A DNA stretch of 11,324 nucleotides from Bacteroides sp. CAG:1060 (GCA_000432655.1 HF986328.1:42416-53739); one strand, 5' to 3'. Positions 1 through 7,600 are shown, counted from the stretch's first letter. Notes: generated by a model from the letters alone, not told the origin. A program made the numbers and translations.

Positions 1-504
1 ATGAAGGACATCGCTCCGTTCTATGGCAACATGCCGGAAGGCCTTCGCTTTGTCAGCGGCAACGCCCTCAGCGGACACACTGTCGGTGCAGACGGATATC
101 TCGGATTCTTCGACAACCAGCTCACTCTGCTCAAGGAGGGTACAGACAAAGAACTCCTCGGATGGGTTCGTCCTCTCCGCTACAAGCAGTACAGCCGTGA
201 CCACAGCTATTTCTCCTGGCTCACTCCTTGGAGGAAATACGACATGGACACCAATCTCCACGGAGGCGCCCGTGCGTTCATGATGAACGACGGCTACTAT
301 GCAAAGGTGCTTCCTATGGATATCTATCCTATCTATCTGACAAAAGCCTGCCTCGCAGGTGATATCGACAAGATGGAGCAATTCGGCATCTATGAGGTTC
401 TCCCGGAAGATCTCGCCACCTGCGAGTTTATCGACCCGAGCAAGAACAATATTCAGGACATCATAGCACAAGGCATAGACCTTATGCTCAAGGAAATGGC
501 TTAA
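1..504 (+). CDS. nqrA: Na+-translocating NADH:quinone reductase subunit A, C-terminal part
   Basis: This is the last 167 residues of NqrA, the peripheral cytoplasmic subunit of the Na+-NQR respiratory pump. Full NqrA is roughly 450 residues, so about two thirds lie left of the window. The ATG at base 1 is therefore almost certainly an internal methionine codon. Family wording that I recognise includes the glycine-rich VSGNALSG (residues 18-25), LGFFDNQ (34-40), DTNLHGGARAF (about 82-92), the PMDIYP segment (about 105-110) and a C-terminal CEFIDPSK (about 141-148). The stop is TAA at 502-504, and nqrB begins four bases later, so the two are surely cotranscribed. The identification follows both from these motifs and from the five nqr genes downstream. 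Regulation cannot be judged because the operon promoter is outside the window. Confidence 0.95.
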   Translation: MKDIAPFYGNMPEGLRFVSGNALSGHTVGADGYLGFFDNQLTLLKEGTDKELLGWVRPLRYKQYSRDHSYFSWLTPWRKYDMDTNLHGGARAFMMNDGYYAKVLPMDIYPIYLTKACLAGDIDKMEQFGIYEVLPEDLATCEFIDPSKNNIQDIIAQGIDLMLKEMA

Positions 505-508
505 AGGT

Positions 509-1624
509 ATGAACAAGATTTTTGAAAAAGGCGGCAAATTATATTGGCTGCATTCAACCGTGGATGCTTTTGAGACATTCCTCCACGTGCCTGGAACGGT
601 AACCCGCAAAGGTTCCCATGTACGTGATGCGATTGACCTCAAGCGCATTCTCATCATCGTGCTCATAGCAGCGGCTCCGGCAGCCCTCTTCGGAATGTGG
701 AACGTCGGCTACCAGCACTCACTCGCCATCGGAGAGACAGGTGTCAATATCCTGGGCAACTTCTGGTATGGCTTCCTCAAGGTCCTCCCTCTTTATCTGG
801 TTTCCTACATCGTGGGTCTCGGCATTGAATTCGCTTCAAGCCAGATTCGTGGAGAAGAGGTCAGCGAGGGTTACCTTGTATCCGGATTTTTCATTCCGCT
901 CATCGTCCCTGTGGACATTCCTCTCTGGATGCTTGCCATCGCAGTGGCTTTTGCCGTTATTTTCGGCAAGGAAGTGTTCGGAGGTACCGGAATGAACATC
1001 TGGAACCCTGCACTGCTCACCAGAGCATTCCTCTTCTTCTCCTATCCTAACGACATGTCAGGTTCTTCCTGCTGGATTTCACTCAGGGACACTGACAAGG
1101 TAGTGGACGGATTCACCGGTGCAACTCCTCTCGCCCTCGACGGCGCGAGCGCACAGTACGGTACCGGCTTCTGGGATATGTTCATCGGTACTATACCGGG
1201 ATCTGTCGGTGAGACATCTGTCATCGCCATTCTTCTCGGTGCCATAATACTCATTTGGACAGGTATTGCAAGCTGGAAGATCATGGCAGGCTGTATAGGC
1301 GGCGCCCTCCTCGTAGGCCTTATCGGAGACCTCACCGGAGTGAGCAGCATCCCTTGCTACATGCAGCTTCTCTACGGCGGATTCGCATTCGGAGCAGTGT
1401 TCATGGCTACAGACCCTGTGACATCAGCACAGACGGAATGCGGCAAATGGATATACGGCTTCCTCATCGGAGCGCTCTGCATCACCGTTCGTCTGTTCAA
1501 CCCTGGCTATGCGGAAGGCATGATGCTCGCCATCCTGCTCTGCAACACATTTGCACCACTTATTGACCACTGCGTAATAAGTCTGCATCTTTCACGCAAG
1601 TCCAAGAAACTTAAAGTCGCATAG
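509..1624 (+). CDS. nqrB: Na+-translocating NADH:quinone reductase subunit B
   Basis: NqrB is the large integral membrane subunit of Na+-NQR. It carries a covalent FMN and riboflavin and lies on the Na+ path between NqrC and quinone. The 371-residue protein has a short cytoplasmic N-terminus followed by many hydrophobic segments, the first at about residues 46-63. The covalent FMN site is visible as DGFTGATP (200-207), with Thr206 as the attachment residue; the family motif is S/T-G-A-T. GGTGMNIWNPALL (158-170) and GAVFMATDPVTS (295-306) are also typical. It is somewhat shorter than the Vibrio protein (about 415 residues), mainly at the N-terminus. The start ATG lies four bases after the nqrA stop, with a short AAGG purine run overlapping that stop. 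A two-base gap leads to nqrC. Confidence 0.97.
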   Translation: MNKIFEKGGKLYWLHSTVDAFETFLHVPGTVTRKGSHVRDAIDLKRILIIVLIAAAPAALFGMWNVGYQHSLAIGETGVNILGNFWYGFLKVLPLYLVSYIVGLGIEFASSQIRGEEVSEGYLVSGFFIPLIVPVDIPLWMLAIAVAFAVIFGKEVFGGTGMNIWNPALLTRAFLFFSYPNDMSGSSCWISLRDTDKVVDGFTGATPLALDGASAQYGTGFWDMFIGTIPGSVGETSVIAILLGAIILIWTGIASWKIMAGCIGGALLVGLIGDLTGVSSIPCYMQLLYGGFAFGAVFMATDPVTSAQTECGKWIYGFLIGALCITVRLFNPGYAEGMMLAILLCNTFAPLIDHCVISLHLSRKSKKLKVA

Positions 1625-1626
1625 CA

Positions 1627-2388
1627 ATGAATACAAACAGTAACGTATATACAGTCATCTACACGACAATAATAGTCGTGGTAGTGGCGGCGGTTCTTGC
1701 TTTCGCTTCATCCAGTCTGAAATCCAAACAGACTGCCAACATCAAGGCGGAGACTCTCTCCCAGATGATGACAGCAGCGGGTCTCGGCGACAAGGAATCA
1801 TTCAGCAAGATGGGAAATGATGCTGTTCTGAGCACCTATTCCGACAATATTGAAGAAGCTTTCGCAATCAATGTCAATGGCGAGAAGATAAGAGATCTCA
1901 AGACTGCAAAGAACGAAATTGAGCTTATCGACAACTTCAAGCCGGAGAACAAGGCCATCCTCAATGGCGGCGAGGCTCACCTTCCGGTATACAAGTTCAA
2001 GTCAGGCGTGACTGTGATTCCTGTGTACGGAGCCGGTCTTTGGGGTCCGATCTGGGGCTACATCGCTCTCCAGCAGGACCTCAAGACTATCGTAGGAGCA
2101 TATTTCGATCATGAGAGCGAAACCCCTGGTCTCGGTGCCAAGATTAAAGACGAGGCATCTTTCAAAGAGCAGTTTGAAGGAAAGGTCTTTGATCTCGAGG
2201 ATTCTTCCGTACTTTTCGAAATCGTCAAAGGCGGAGCTCCGGAAGGTTCTGAGAACAAGGTTGACGCCATTTCAGGTGCTACAATGACCTGCAACGGACT
2301 CAACAAAGCCATCAACACATGGGTCGGGGCATACGCCAATTATCTCAAGAATACTGCTCCGGCAGCAGAAGAAATGGTGGAGGAATAA
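1627..2388 (+). CDS. nqrC: Na+-translocating NADH:quinone reductase subunit C
   Basis: NqrC is the periplasm-facing flavoprotein subunit of Na+-NQR that carries a second covalent FMN. The 253-residue protein has a single N-terminal membrane anchor (about residues 8-28, rich in I and V) followed by a soluble FMN-binding domain. HESETPGLGA (162-171) is the family's flavin-pocket motif. DAISGATMT (213-221) gives the covalent FMN threonine, Thr219. Other recognisable wording is VYGAGLWGPIWGYIAL (133-148). The C-terminus ends in an acidic, alanine-rich tail. Spacing is two bases after nqrB and three bases before nqrD, so translation is probably coupled. The last codons of nqrC contain the purine-rich ribosome-binding sequence for nqrD. 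Confidence 0.97.
   Translation: MNTNSNVYTVIYTTIIVVVVAAVLAFASSSLKSKQTANIKAETLSQMMTAAGLGDKESFSKMGNDAVLSTYSDNIEEAFAINVNGEKIRDLKTAKNEIELIDNFKPENKAILNGGEAHLPVYKFKSGVTVIPVYGAGLWGPIWGYIALQQDLKTIVGAYFDHESETPGLGAKIKDEASFKEQFEGKVFDLEDSSVLFEIVKGGAPEGSENKVDAISGATMTCNGLNKAINTWVGAYANYLKNTAPAAEEMVEE
2379..2384 (+). promoter_or_regulatory. Ribosome-binding site for nqrD
   Basis: GGAGGA at 2379-2384 lies eight bases before the nqrD ATG at 2392 and inside the last sense codons of nqrC. Strong Shine-Dalgarno matches are not the rule in Bacteroidetes, so this one supports the chosen nqrD start. The pairing function itself is inferred. Confidence 0.6.
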
Positions 2389-2391
2389 TCT

Positions 2392-2994
2392 ATGAGCAAC
2401 CTTAAAGAAACAATACTCAATCCTATTCTGAAGGGCAATCCTATTACCGTCCTCGTGCTCGGTATCTGCTCTTCACTGGCAGTGACCGTACAGCTCAAGG
2501 GAGCATTGGTCATGGCTCTTTCGGTAACCATCGTGACAGGTTTGTCCAGTTTGGTGGTTTCCCTCCTTCGCAACACAATTCCGAACCGCGTGCGTATCAT
2601 CGTGCAGCTCGTAGTTGTCGCCATGATGGTTATCCTTGTGGATCAGGTGCTCAAGGCTTATGCATACGCCATTGACAAGCAGTTGTCAGTGTACATAGGT
2701 CTTATCATCACCAACTGTATCGTGATGGGACGTATCGAGGCGTTCGCTCTCGGCAACAAGCCGATTCCTTCGCTTCTCGACGGACTCGCCAACGGTGTAG
2801 GCTACGGTCTTATCCTTATTATCGTGGCTTTCTTCCGTGAGCTTTTGGGTAGCGGTACACTCCTTGGTATGAGAGTACTGCCTGCAGGATACATTCCTAA
2901 CAACCTAGTAATTCTCCCTCCGTTTGCGCTGATTCTGCTCGGATGTATCATCTGGGTACACAGGGCATGCGACAAGGAACTCCAGGAAAAATAA
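2392..2994 (+). CDS. nqrD: Na+-translocating NADH:quinone reductase subunit D
   Basis: NqrD is one of two homologous membrane subunits, with NqrE, that sandwich an intramembrane iron-sulfur centre in Na+-NQR. The protein is 200 residues with about six hydrophobic segments, the usual size for the family. The two metal-ligand cysteines are visible: Cys26 in GICSSLAV and Cys109 in ITNCIVMGR, in the two half-helices expected to meet in mid-membrane. The family sequence GRIEAFALGNKP (113-124) follows. The same pattern (LGxCSxLAV and NCxxxG) recurs in NqrE, which shows the internal kinship of the pair. The start is backed by a strong GGAGGA eight bases upstream. A 12-base gap leads to nqrE. Confidence 0.97.
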   Translation: MSNLKETILNPILKGNPITVLVLGICSSLAVTVQLKGALVMALSVTIVTGLSSLVVSLLRNTIPNRVRIIVQLVVVAMMVILVDQVLKAYAYAIDKQLSVYIGLIITNCIVMGRIEAFALGNKPIPSLLDGLANGVGYGLILIIVAFFRELLGSGTLLGMRVLPAGYIPNNLVILPPFALILLGCIIWVHRACDKELQEK

Positions 2995-3006
2995 CAGCAT
3001 AGCCTT

Positions 3007-3621
3007 ATGGAATATATCAGCTTATTTGTAAGATCAATATTTGTTGACAATATGATCTTTGCATACTTCCTCGGTATGTGCTCATACCTGGCAGTATCAA
3101 AGAATGTCAAGACAGCCAACGGCTTGGGCCTCGCTGTTATTTTCGTGCTCGTCTGCACGCTTCCTATCAACTACCTGCTCAACCGCTACGTGCTTCAGCC
3201 GGGTGCATTGAGCTGGCTTGGTGAAGGATTCGCCGATGTGGACCTCAGCTTCCTCAGCTTCATCATCTTCATCGCCGTCATCGCCGCATTCACGCAGCTT
3301 GTCGAGATGATTGTGGAGAAGTTCCTTCCGTCTCTCTACTCCTCACTGGGTATCTTCCTTCCTCTTATCGCCGTGAACTGCGCTATCCTTGGAGGATCGC
3401 TCTTCATGCAGCAGAAGGATTTCGCAAATGTAGGAGAGACGACAGTGTATGCTCTCGGCTCGGGTATCGGCTGGTATCTCGCCATCGTGTGCCTTGCCGC
3501 CATCAGAGAGAAGCTTACTTACAGCAATGTACCTAAGCCTCTCAAGGGTACCGGTATCACATTCATTACAGTGGGTATGATGGGTCTTGCGTTCATGATT
3601 TTTATGGGCATTCAACTTTAG
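3007..3621 (+). CDS. nqrE: Na+-translocating NADH:quinone reductase subunit E
   Basis: NqrE is the partner of NqrD in holding the intramembrane iron-sulfur centre of Na+-NQR. The 204-residue protein opens with [20 protein letters not shown], a typical NqrE N-terminus. It shows the ligand cysteines Cys25 in LGMCSYLAV and Cys125 in AVNCAILGG, plus about six membrane segments. [11 protein letters not shown] (about 152-162) and the AIREKL motif (165-170) are also family features. The TAG stop at 3619-3621 overlaps the first bases of the nqrF ribosome-binding site, so termination on nqrE and initiation on nqrF are likely linked. Nothing is missing compared with the family. Confidence 0.97.
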   Translation: MEYISLFVRSIFVDNMIFAYFLGMCSYLAVSKNVKTANGLGLAVIFVLVCTLPINYLLNRYVLQPGALSWLGEGFADVDLSFLSFIIFIAVIAAFTQLVEMIVEKFLPSLYSSLGIFLPLIAVNCAILGGSLFMQQKDFANVGETTVYALGSGIGWYLAIVCLAAIREKLTYSNVPKPLKGTGITFITVGMMGLAFMIFMGIQL

Positions 3622-3625
3622 GAGG
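3620..3625 (+). promoter_or_regulatory. Ribosome-binding site for nqrF
   Basis: A full AGGAGG at 3620-3625 overlaps the nqrE stop codon and sits eight bases before the nqrF ATG at 3634. This is the best Shine-Dalgarno match seen in the operon and fixes the nqrF start. Confidence 0.7.
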
Positions 3626-3633
3626 AAAGAGAT

Positions 3634-4908
3634 ATGAGTTCAACAATTTTTGCAGCAGTCATCGCTCTTCTCATAGTAACAGTCATCCTTGTGGTGCTGC
3701 TTCTCGTGGTAAAAGATGCGATTACTCCTAAGGGAAAAATCAAGATTGACATCAATGACGGCAAGAAGACCGTCGAAGTAACCCCGGGAAACTCTCTCAT
3801 GGCATCTCTGGCAGAGCAGAAGATTTTCCTGCCTTCAGCCTGCGGTGGTAAAGCCAACTGCGGACAGTGCAAGGTGCAGGTTCTTGAAGGTGGCGGAGAA
3901 ATACTTCCTACCGAAGTAGGTTTCTTCAACCGCAAGCAGATCAAGAACGGATGGAGACTCGGATGTCAGGTAAAAGTGAAGGAAAACCTCAAGATACAGA
4001 TGGACGAATCCGCACTTTCAGTTAAGAAACTCGAATGTGAGGTAATTTCCAACCACAATGTGGCAACCTTCATCAAGGAATTCACGGTCAAGCTTCCGGA
4101 AGGAGAGCACATCGAATTCAAGAGCGGACAGTATATTCAGATAGACATTCCGGCTTATCACCTTTATTTCAAGGATATTGAAGTGGAGCCTGAGTACAGG
4201 AAAGATTGGGAGAGATTCGGATTCTTCAACCTCGAGTCCGTCAACCCGACCGCTACCATCCGTGCTTATTCAATGGCCTCTTATCCTGGAGAGAAAGGCA
4301 TCATCAAACTCAACGTACGTATCGCTACACCACCGTTTGACCGCAGCGTTCCAAAGGAGCAGGGTCCTAAACTTCTCCCTGTAAACCCTGGTATCGCTTC
4401 TTCATACGTCTTCACGCGCAAGCCTGGTGACAAGGTAACTATCAGCGGTCCTTACGGAGAGTTCCTCCTCCCTAAGAACGATCCTGACAATGTAGAGTAC
4501 ATCTTCGTGGGTGGTGGTGCAGGTATGGCTCCTCTTCGCAGCCACATCATGCAGCTCTTCAAGACCCTCAAGACAGGCCGCAAGGTCAGCTTCTTCTACG
4601 GAGCTCGTGCTCTTGTCGAGGCCTTCTACCTTGAAGACTTCGCCGAGATCGAGAAGGAGTTCCCTAACTTCAAGTTCTATCTCGCCCTTGACCGTCCTGA
4701 CCCGGCAGCAGATGCAGCAGGTGTCAAGTACACGGCAGGTTTCGTACACAACGTAATGTATGAAACATACCTCAAGGATCACGAGACACCGGAAGACATC
4801 AAGTACTTCATGTGCGGTCCTCCTATGATGGTGGCCTCTGTCAACAAGCTTCTTGACTCACTCGGAGTACCTCCTGAGAATGTCCTTTACGACAACTTCG
4901 GCGGTTAG
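3634..4908 (+). CDS. nqrF: Na+-translocating NADH:quinone reductase subunit F (NADH dehydrogenase subunit)
   Basis: NqrF is the electron entry point of Na+-NQR: it oxidises NADH with FAD and passes electrons through a 2Fe-2S cluster. The 424 residues fall into three parts. There is an N-terminal membrane anchor (about 5-26). A ferredoxin domain (about 34-125) carries cluster cysteines Cys70, Cys76, Cys79 and Cys111 in the C-x5-C-x2-C...C pattern. A ferredoxin-NADP+-reductase-like module (about 130-424) follows. In it, RAYSMAS (210-216) is the FAD-binding motif, GGGAGMAPLRSH (293-304) the NADH-binding loop and CGPPMM (394-399) the nicotinamide-side cysteine motif. The terminal YDNFGG is typical of the family. 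It is the last gene of the operon: a hairpin terminator begins 33 bases after the stop. Confidence 0.98.
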   Translation: MSSTIFAAVIALLIVTVILVVLLLVVKDAITPKGKIKIDINDGKKTVEVTPGNSLMASLAEQKIFLPSACGGKANCGQCKVQVLEGGGEILPTEVGFFNRKQIKNGWRLGCQVKVKENLKIQMDESALSVKKLECEVISNHNVATFIKEFTVKLPEGEHIEFKSGQYIQIDIPAYHLYFKDIEVEPEYRKDWERFGFFNLESVNPTATIRAYSMASYPGEKGIIKLNVRIATPPFDRSVPKEQGPKLLPVNPGIASSYVFTRKPGDKVTISGPYGEFLLPKNDPDNVEYIFVGGGAGMAPLRSHIMQLFKTLKTGRKVSFFYGARALVEAFYLEDFAEIEKEFPNFKFYLALDRPDPAADAAGVKYTAGFVHNVMYETYLKDHETPEDIKYFMCGPPMMVASVNKLLDSLGVPPENVLYDNFGG

Positions 4909-4940
4909 TCTCCGACTGTTCAAATAAAGTTTTACAAATT

Positions 4941-4972
4941 GGAGTGTGGCTTTTTTAGGTCACACTCCTTTT
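4941..4972 (+). terminator. Rho-independent terminator of the nqr operon
   Basis: An 8-bp perfect stem, GGAGTGTG (4941-4948) with CACACTCC (4961-4968), can be extended inward by one G-U and one C-G pair. It leaves a T-rich loop and is followed directly by TTTT (4969-4972). It starts 33 bases after the nqrF stop and is the only strong hairpin there. The stem and tail are seen directly; termination is inferred. Confidence 0.85.
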
Positions 4973-5012
4973 ATATAAGAAAGAGAAAGAAAACACTATT
5001 TTTTCTTATATA
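4972..5012. repeat. AT-rich inverted repeat upstream of the lipoprotein promoter
   Basis: TATATAAGAAA (4972-4982) is matched by its exact reverse complement TTTCTTATATA (5002-5012), with a 19-base purine-rich spacer. It fills the space between the nqr terminator and the promoter at 5017-5046, ending four bases before the promoter's -33 element. It could be an operator, an UP-like element or a weak second hairpin. There is no T-run after the right arm, so a second terminator reading rightward is less likely. The function is unknown. Confidence 0.5.
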
Positions 5013-5016
5013 TGCA

Positions 5017-5046
5017 TTGTCCGTTGCCCGCTCACGAATACCTTTG
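5017..5046 (+). promoter_or_regulatory. Bacteroidetes-type promoter for the lipoprotein gene
   Basis: TTG at 5017-5019, a 19-base spacer and TACCTTTG at 5039-5046 match the Bacteroidetes primary sigma factor consensus (TTG, 19-20 bases, TAnnTTTG). Transcription would begin near 5052, leaving a leader of about 20 bases before the ATG at 5072. The in-frame ATG at 5012 lies upstream of the whole promoter and so cannot be the start of this transcript. Confidence 0.75.
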
Positions 5047-5071
5047 CAGTAAACGATACAAAAACACTGTT

Positions 5072-6022
5072 ATGAAAAATTTCGAGAGCCGGGACAGCCA
5101 GACACTACCCAATATCCGATTCTGCGAGAGAAGCGTTCTGCTTCCCCATCGGTTAACACACATCTTCTCAATTTTCAGCTTGCTTATAGTCAGTGCGGCT
5201 ATCCCGGCAATCTCGTTAATCTCGTGCACTCCGGAGACAATCGAATGGGCATCCGGCGGCGGGGACAAAGACCCCGAAGAGAAGGTGGACAGCGCCGGAT
5301 TCGTATTTCGGCTCGAAAGTCATAAGGCGATACGCCGCCTGGACCTGCTAATATACGAGGATGCGGCAGAAGGGCAACTTGTCCATCATTACTGTTGCCG
5401 TAAAGATGTGGAAAAGGAGATTGAACTCAGACTGCCGACGGGACGCAAAAGGGCGGTAGCCATAGCCAACTCCCCCAAGGCCCTGAACAAAAAGGCATTG
5501 AGTACATACAGCAGCATCAAACTTATAAAGTATTCTTTCGAAGACGACAATCCCGACTATCCGATAATGGGAGCCGTTAGCCTCAGCGGAGAAGAGCCAT
5601 TGGAGCTGGAACCGCTCCTATGCAGCGTTGTCGTCAAGCAGATAGCCAACAATATGGATGACTACGAACTGTTCGAATCCCCGCGAGTCCGGTTGTGCAA
5701 TATAAACGCCACCGCAGAGCTGTTCGGCAAGTCGAAGTATCATCCGTCGGAACTCGTGGACAGCAAAGAGTGGTCGGAGCTGCCATACGATATCGGGATG
5801 TATCCCCAATATCCGGACATCAGTCTCCCCTGCTACCCCAACGATACCGAATACGACAGTTTCGGTCCGGACATGACCTGTCTGGAAGTACAAGGATTCA
5901 TCAAAGGTATCAAAAGGACATTCTCGTTCCCTATAAAAGGTATATCAAGAGGCTCAACCATCTACGCCTCAATATCCATAAACTCAGAATCCGAAGCGGA
6001 CTGCGAATTCAAATCCGATTAG
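5072..6022 (+). CDS. Putative fimbrillin-like (Mfa/FimB-type) surface lipoprotein
   Basis: The protein has 316 residues from the chosen ATG; an ATG 60 bases earlier is in frame but lies upstream of the promoter. The N-terminus has a long charged stretch of about 30 residues, a hydrophobic segment (about 31-50) and the lipobox LISC with Cys52. It should therefore be lipidated and anchored in the outer envelope. The rest resembles the Bacteroidetes fimbrillin/Mfa-like families: a RLDLLIYE strand (89-96), a LRLPTGRKRAVAIANSP segment (119-135), PIMGAVSLSG (164-173) and, near the end, LEVQGFIKG (271-279) with a final IYASISI strand. These are the places where such proteins usually read 'PMSG' and 'Y.v.v.i'. 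The family assignment is inference from pattern only. It could instead be an unrelated beta-sandwich lipoprotein. It is a single-gene transcript, with no fimbrial partner gene beside it. Its TAG stop overlaps the stop of the convergent gene. Confidence 0.6.
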   Translation: MKNFESRDSQTLPNIRFCERSVLLPHRLTHIFSIFSLLIVSAAIPAISLISCTPETIEWASGGGDKDPEEKVDSAGFVFRLESHKAIRRLDLLIYEDAAEGQLVHHYCCRKDVEKEIELRLPTGRKRAVAIANSPKALNKKALSTYSSIKLIKYSFEDDNPDYPIMGAVSLSGEEPLELEPLLCSVVVKQIANNMDDYELFESPRVRLCNINATAELFGKSKYHPSELVDSKEWSELPYDIGMYPQYPDISLPCYPNDTEYDSFGPDMTCLEVQGFIKGIKRTFSFPIKGISRGSTIYASISINSESEADCEFKSD

Positions 6023-6879
6023 ACCTGAACGCCGTCATCAAGTTTTATACGGATACCCAGTATGGTAAGATATTTTTTCATCTGTGCTCCGCGCCGCTCT
6101 ATGCTGAATAGGAATGACAATATGGGCTTAACCCATCGATTGACCCTAAAGAAAGCCTTATATGTCATGGGAACGCCCACAGTATGTACCTTATATCCTT
6201 GAGCCAGGGTGGCCAGTGTAAAGATACGCTCATAGATATGGGACATGAAGCCGTTTGAATGGGACTTAAGCGGCTTGTTGAACATATCCTCGCGCACAAG
6301 GTCCGAAGTGAGATACCGCAGTGCCTGCGGCCTTATCATGAACATAGTTCCCGCGCAGAATCGTCTGTGACATGTGCGAAAGCCCAGTCTTTGCAGTTCC
6401 TTTATAAGAGCCCGTCCGTCTTCCCAGAAATCCGCCTTAATATACAACTTATCACTGAACACCATACCCACGTCAGGATGCTTCGAAAAAATATCCATAT
6501 CTGAACGGAATGTCTCCGGACTGCCGATAAGTGCCTCCACCAGAGCATCCCTCCACATAAAATCCCGGAACACCATACCGTTCAGATGAGCCGCAAACGG
6601 AAGCGGACCTTTGGTATGCAGCTTAAGAATACAGTCATAGTCTTCAAGACAAATACTCTTCACCACATATATGAAGGGCCAGATATCATATCCCTCGTTG
6701 GGCACATGCTCTATTCTGGCATCAGGCTTGAACTCTTTGATTTTATTCTCCGTGGCCTCGTCAATATGAGGCGAAGTGACGAAAAGATCCCACCGGACAG
6801 AATTGATATTCTTCATCATGTCAAGGAAATAATCCACATGCTGAAGATAATAGATATGGAAATGAACAAGCAGTCTCAT
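6019..6879 (-). CDS. RgpF-family (rhamnan synthesis F-like) polysaccharide synthesis protein
   Basis: A 286-residue cytoplasmic protein that matches the rhamnan synthesis F (RgpF) family, found in O-antigen and cell-wall polysaccharide loci. Features in order are: a HFHIYYLQHVDYF opening (6-18), DLFVTSP (31-37), the family signature VPNEGYDIWPF (59-69, compare N-x-G-x-D-x-x-PF), LKLHTK (85-90), GMVFSD (138-143) and CAGTMFMIRPQAL (175-187, compare GTMFWxRP). HIYERIF (214-220) follows, then a basic tail with KKYLTILGIRIKL (268-280), a closing pattern common in Bacteroidales sugar transferases. The likely role is sugar transfer or modification in a surface glycan; donor and acceptor cannot be told. 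It is the last gene of the leftward operon, starting 10 bases after the stop of the preceding gene and with no clear Shine-Dalgarno site. Its TAA stop overlaps the stop of the convergent lipoprotein gene. Confidence 0.8.
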   Translation of the reverse strand: MRLLVHFHIYYLQHVDYFLDMMKNINSVRWDLFVTSPHIDEATENKIKEFKPDARIEHVPNEGYDIWPFIYVVKSICLEDYDCILKLHTKGPLPFAAHLNGMVFRDFMWRDALVEALIGSPETFRSDMDIFSKHPDVGMVFSDKLYIKADFWEDGRALIKELQRLGFRTCHRRFCAGTMFMIRPQALRYLTSDLVREDMFNKPLKSHSNGFMSHIYERIFTLATLAQGYKVHTVGVPMTYKAFFRVNRWVKPILSFLFSIERRGAQMKKYLTILGIRIKLDDGVQV

Positions 6880-6889
6880 GATCGCCGGG

Positions 6890-7600
6890 TCAGTCGTCGT
6901 ATGTTATAGTATTTTTCAAAGGTCTGAAATGGCGTGGGGAGCAATATCCCGAAATGGTGGCATGCCACTGACGCATCTGTGCAAGAGCGGCGTCACGGTT
7001 ATAACCGGTTCCCTTGGGATGAATGACCTTCACTCTGTCGTCCACTATGACAAGCATCTTATGCACACGCGCAAAATGGCTGAGGGCCAGATCCACACCC
7101 CACCCAAGTTTATTGACATCGGTGTCTATAGGCAGCACCTCGTCGAGAATCTCCCGGCATACCATGTGGAACCATCCTTCCTGAAAATTGGTGCACCGCA
7201 TCTTGCCGGTAAAATGGCACACGCTCTGCGGAAGAGCCCTTCCGTGCAGAGAAAGTTTGCAGCAAGGCTGATACAGGGCCACATTGGTGCTATGGGAAAT
7301 CCTGTCCATGGCGGATACCAGTCTTGTGAGGTTGGCCGAATCTATTTCTATATCACTGGTAACTATCATCAGCCACCGGCACCCTTTCTGCTTCAGCAGT
7401 TCGTAGGCCTTGTTCATAAGTCCGGAATAGTAGATGTTGGGCAGCACCAGGGCTCCGGTATGGCTGCACGGAGGATTGCTGCCGCTATCAAGAATTACGG
7501 TTTCGAAATACGGAGACAAGCCTTCATACCACCTGACGGCGTCATCATTATGGTTGTGGTTGAAGATACAGCAGAGAACACTGTCATTCATAAGCATCAT
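6890..7600 (-). CDS. Putative GT-A-type glycosyltransferase
   Basis: I do not recognise an exact family for this 236-residue protein, but its layout is that of a small GT-A glycosyltransferase. There is an N-terminal strand and nucleotide-sugar loop (SVLCCIFNHN, 7-16), a second strand with VILDSGSNP (35-43), and IYYSGLMNKAYELL (56-69). The strand IVTSDIEID (79-87) could supply the DxD-like metal ligands (Asp83, Asp87). EGWF (141-144) and GWGVDLALSHFA (166-177) stand where the acceptor-side base is usually found. A late histidine in VIHPKGTGYN (His194) could complete the metal site. There is no membrane segment, so it is probably cytoplasmic. The start overlaps the upstream stop as ATGA (7597-7600), which supports translational coupling; in-frame ATGs at 7597 and 7591 are alternatives. 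Its place between a StrF-like transferase and an RgpF-like protein argues for glycan assembly. Catalytic residues are inferred. Confidence 0.6.
   Translation of the reverse strand: MMLMNDSVLCCIFNHNHNDDAVRWYEGLSPYFETVILDSGSNPPCSHTGALVLPNIYYSGLMNKAYELLKQKGCRWLMIVTSDIEIDSANLTRLVSAMDRISHSTNVALYQPCCKLSLHGRALPQSVCHFTGKMRCTNFQEGWFHMVCREILDEVLPIDTDVNKLGWGVDLALSHFARVHKMLVIVDDRVKVIHPKGTGYNRDAALAQMRQWHATISGYCSPRHFRPLKNTITYDD

Noticed and set aside
1..3. ATG at base 1 as the true start of a short gene
   Set aside because: The 167 residues correspond to the C-terminal third of NqrA and have no N-terminal domain; the ATG is an internal codon at the window edge.
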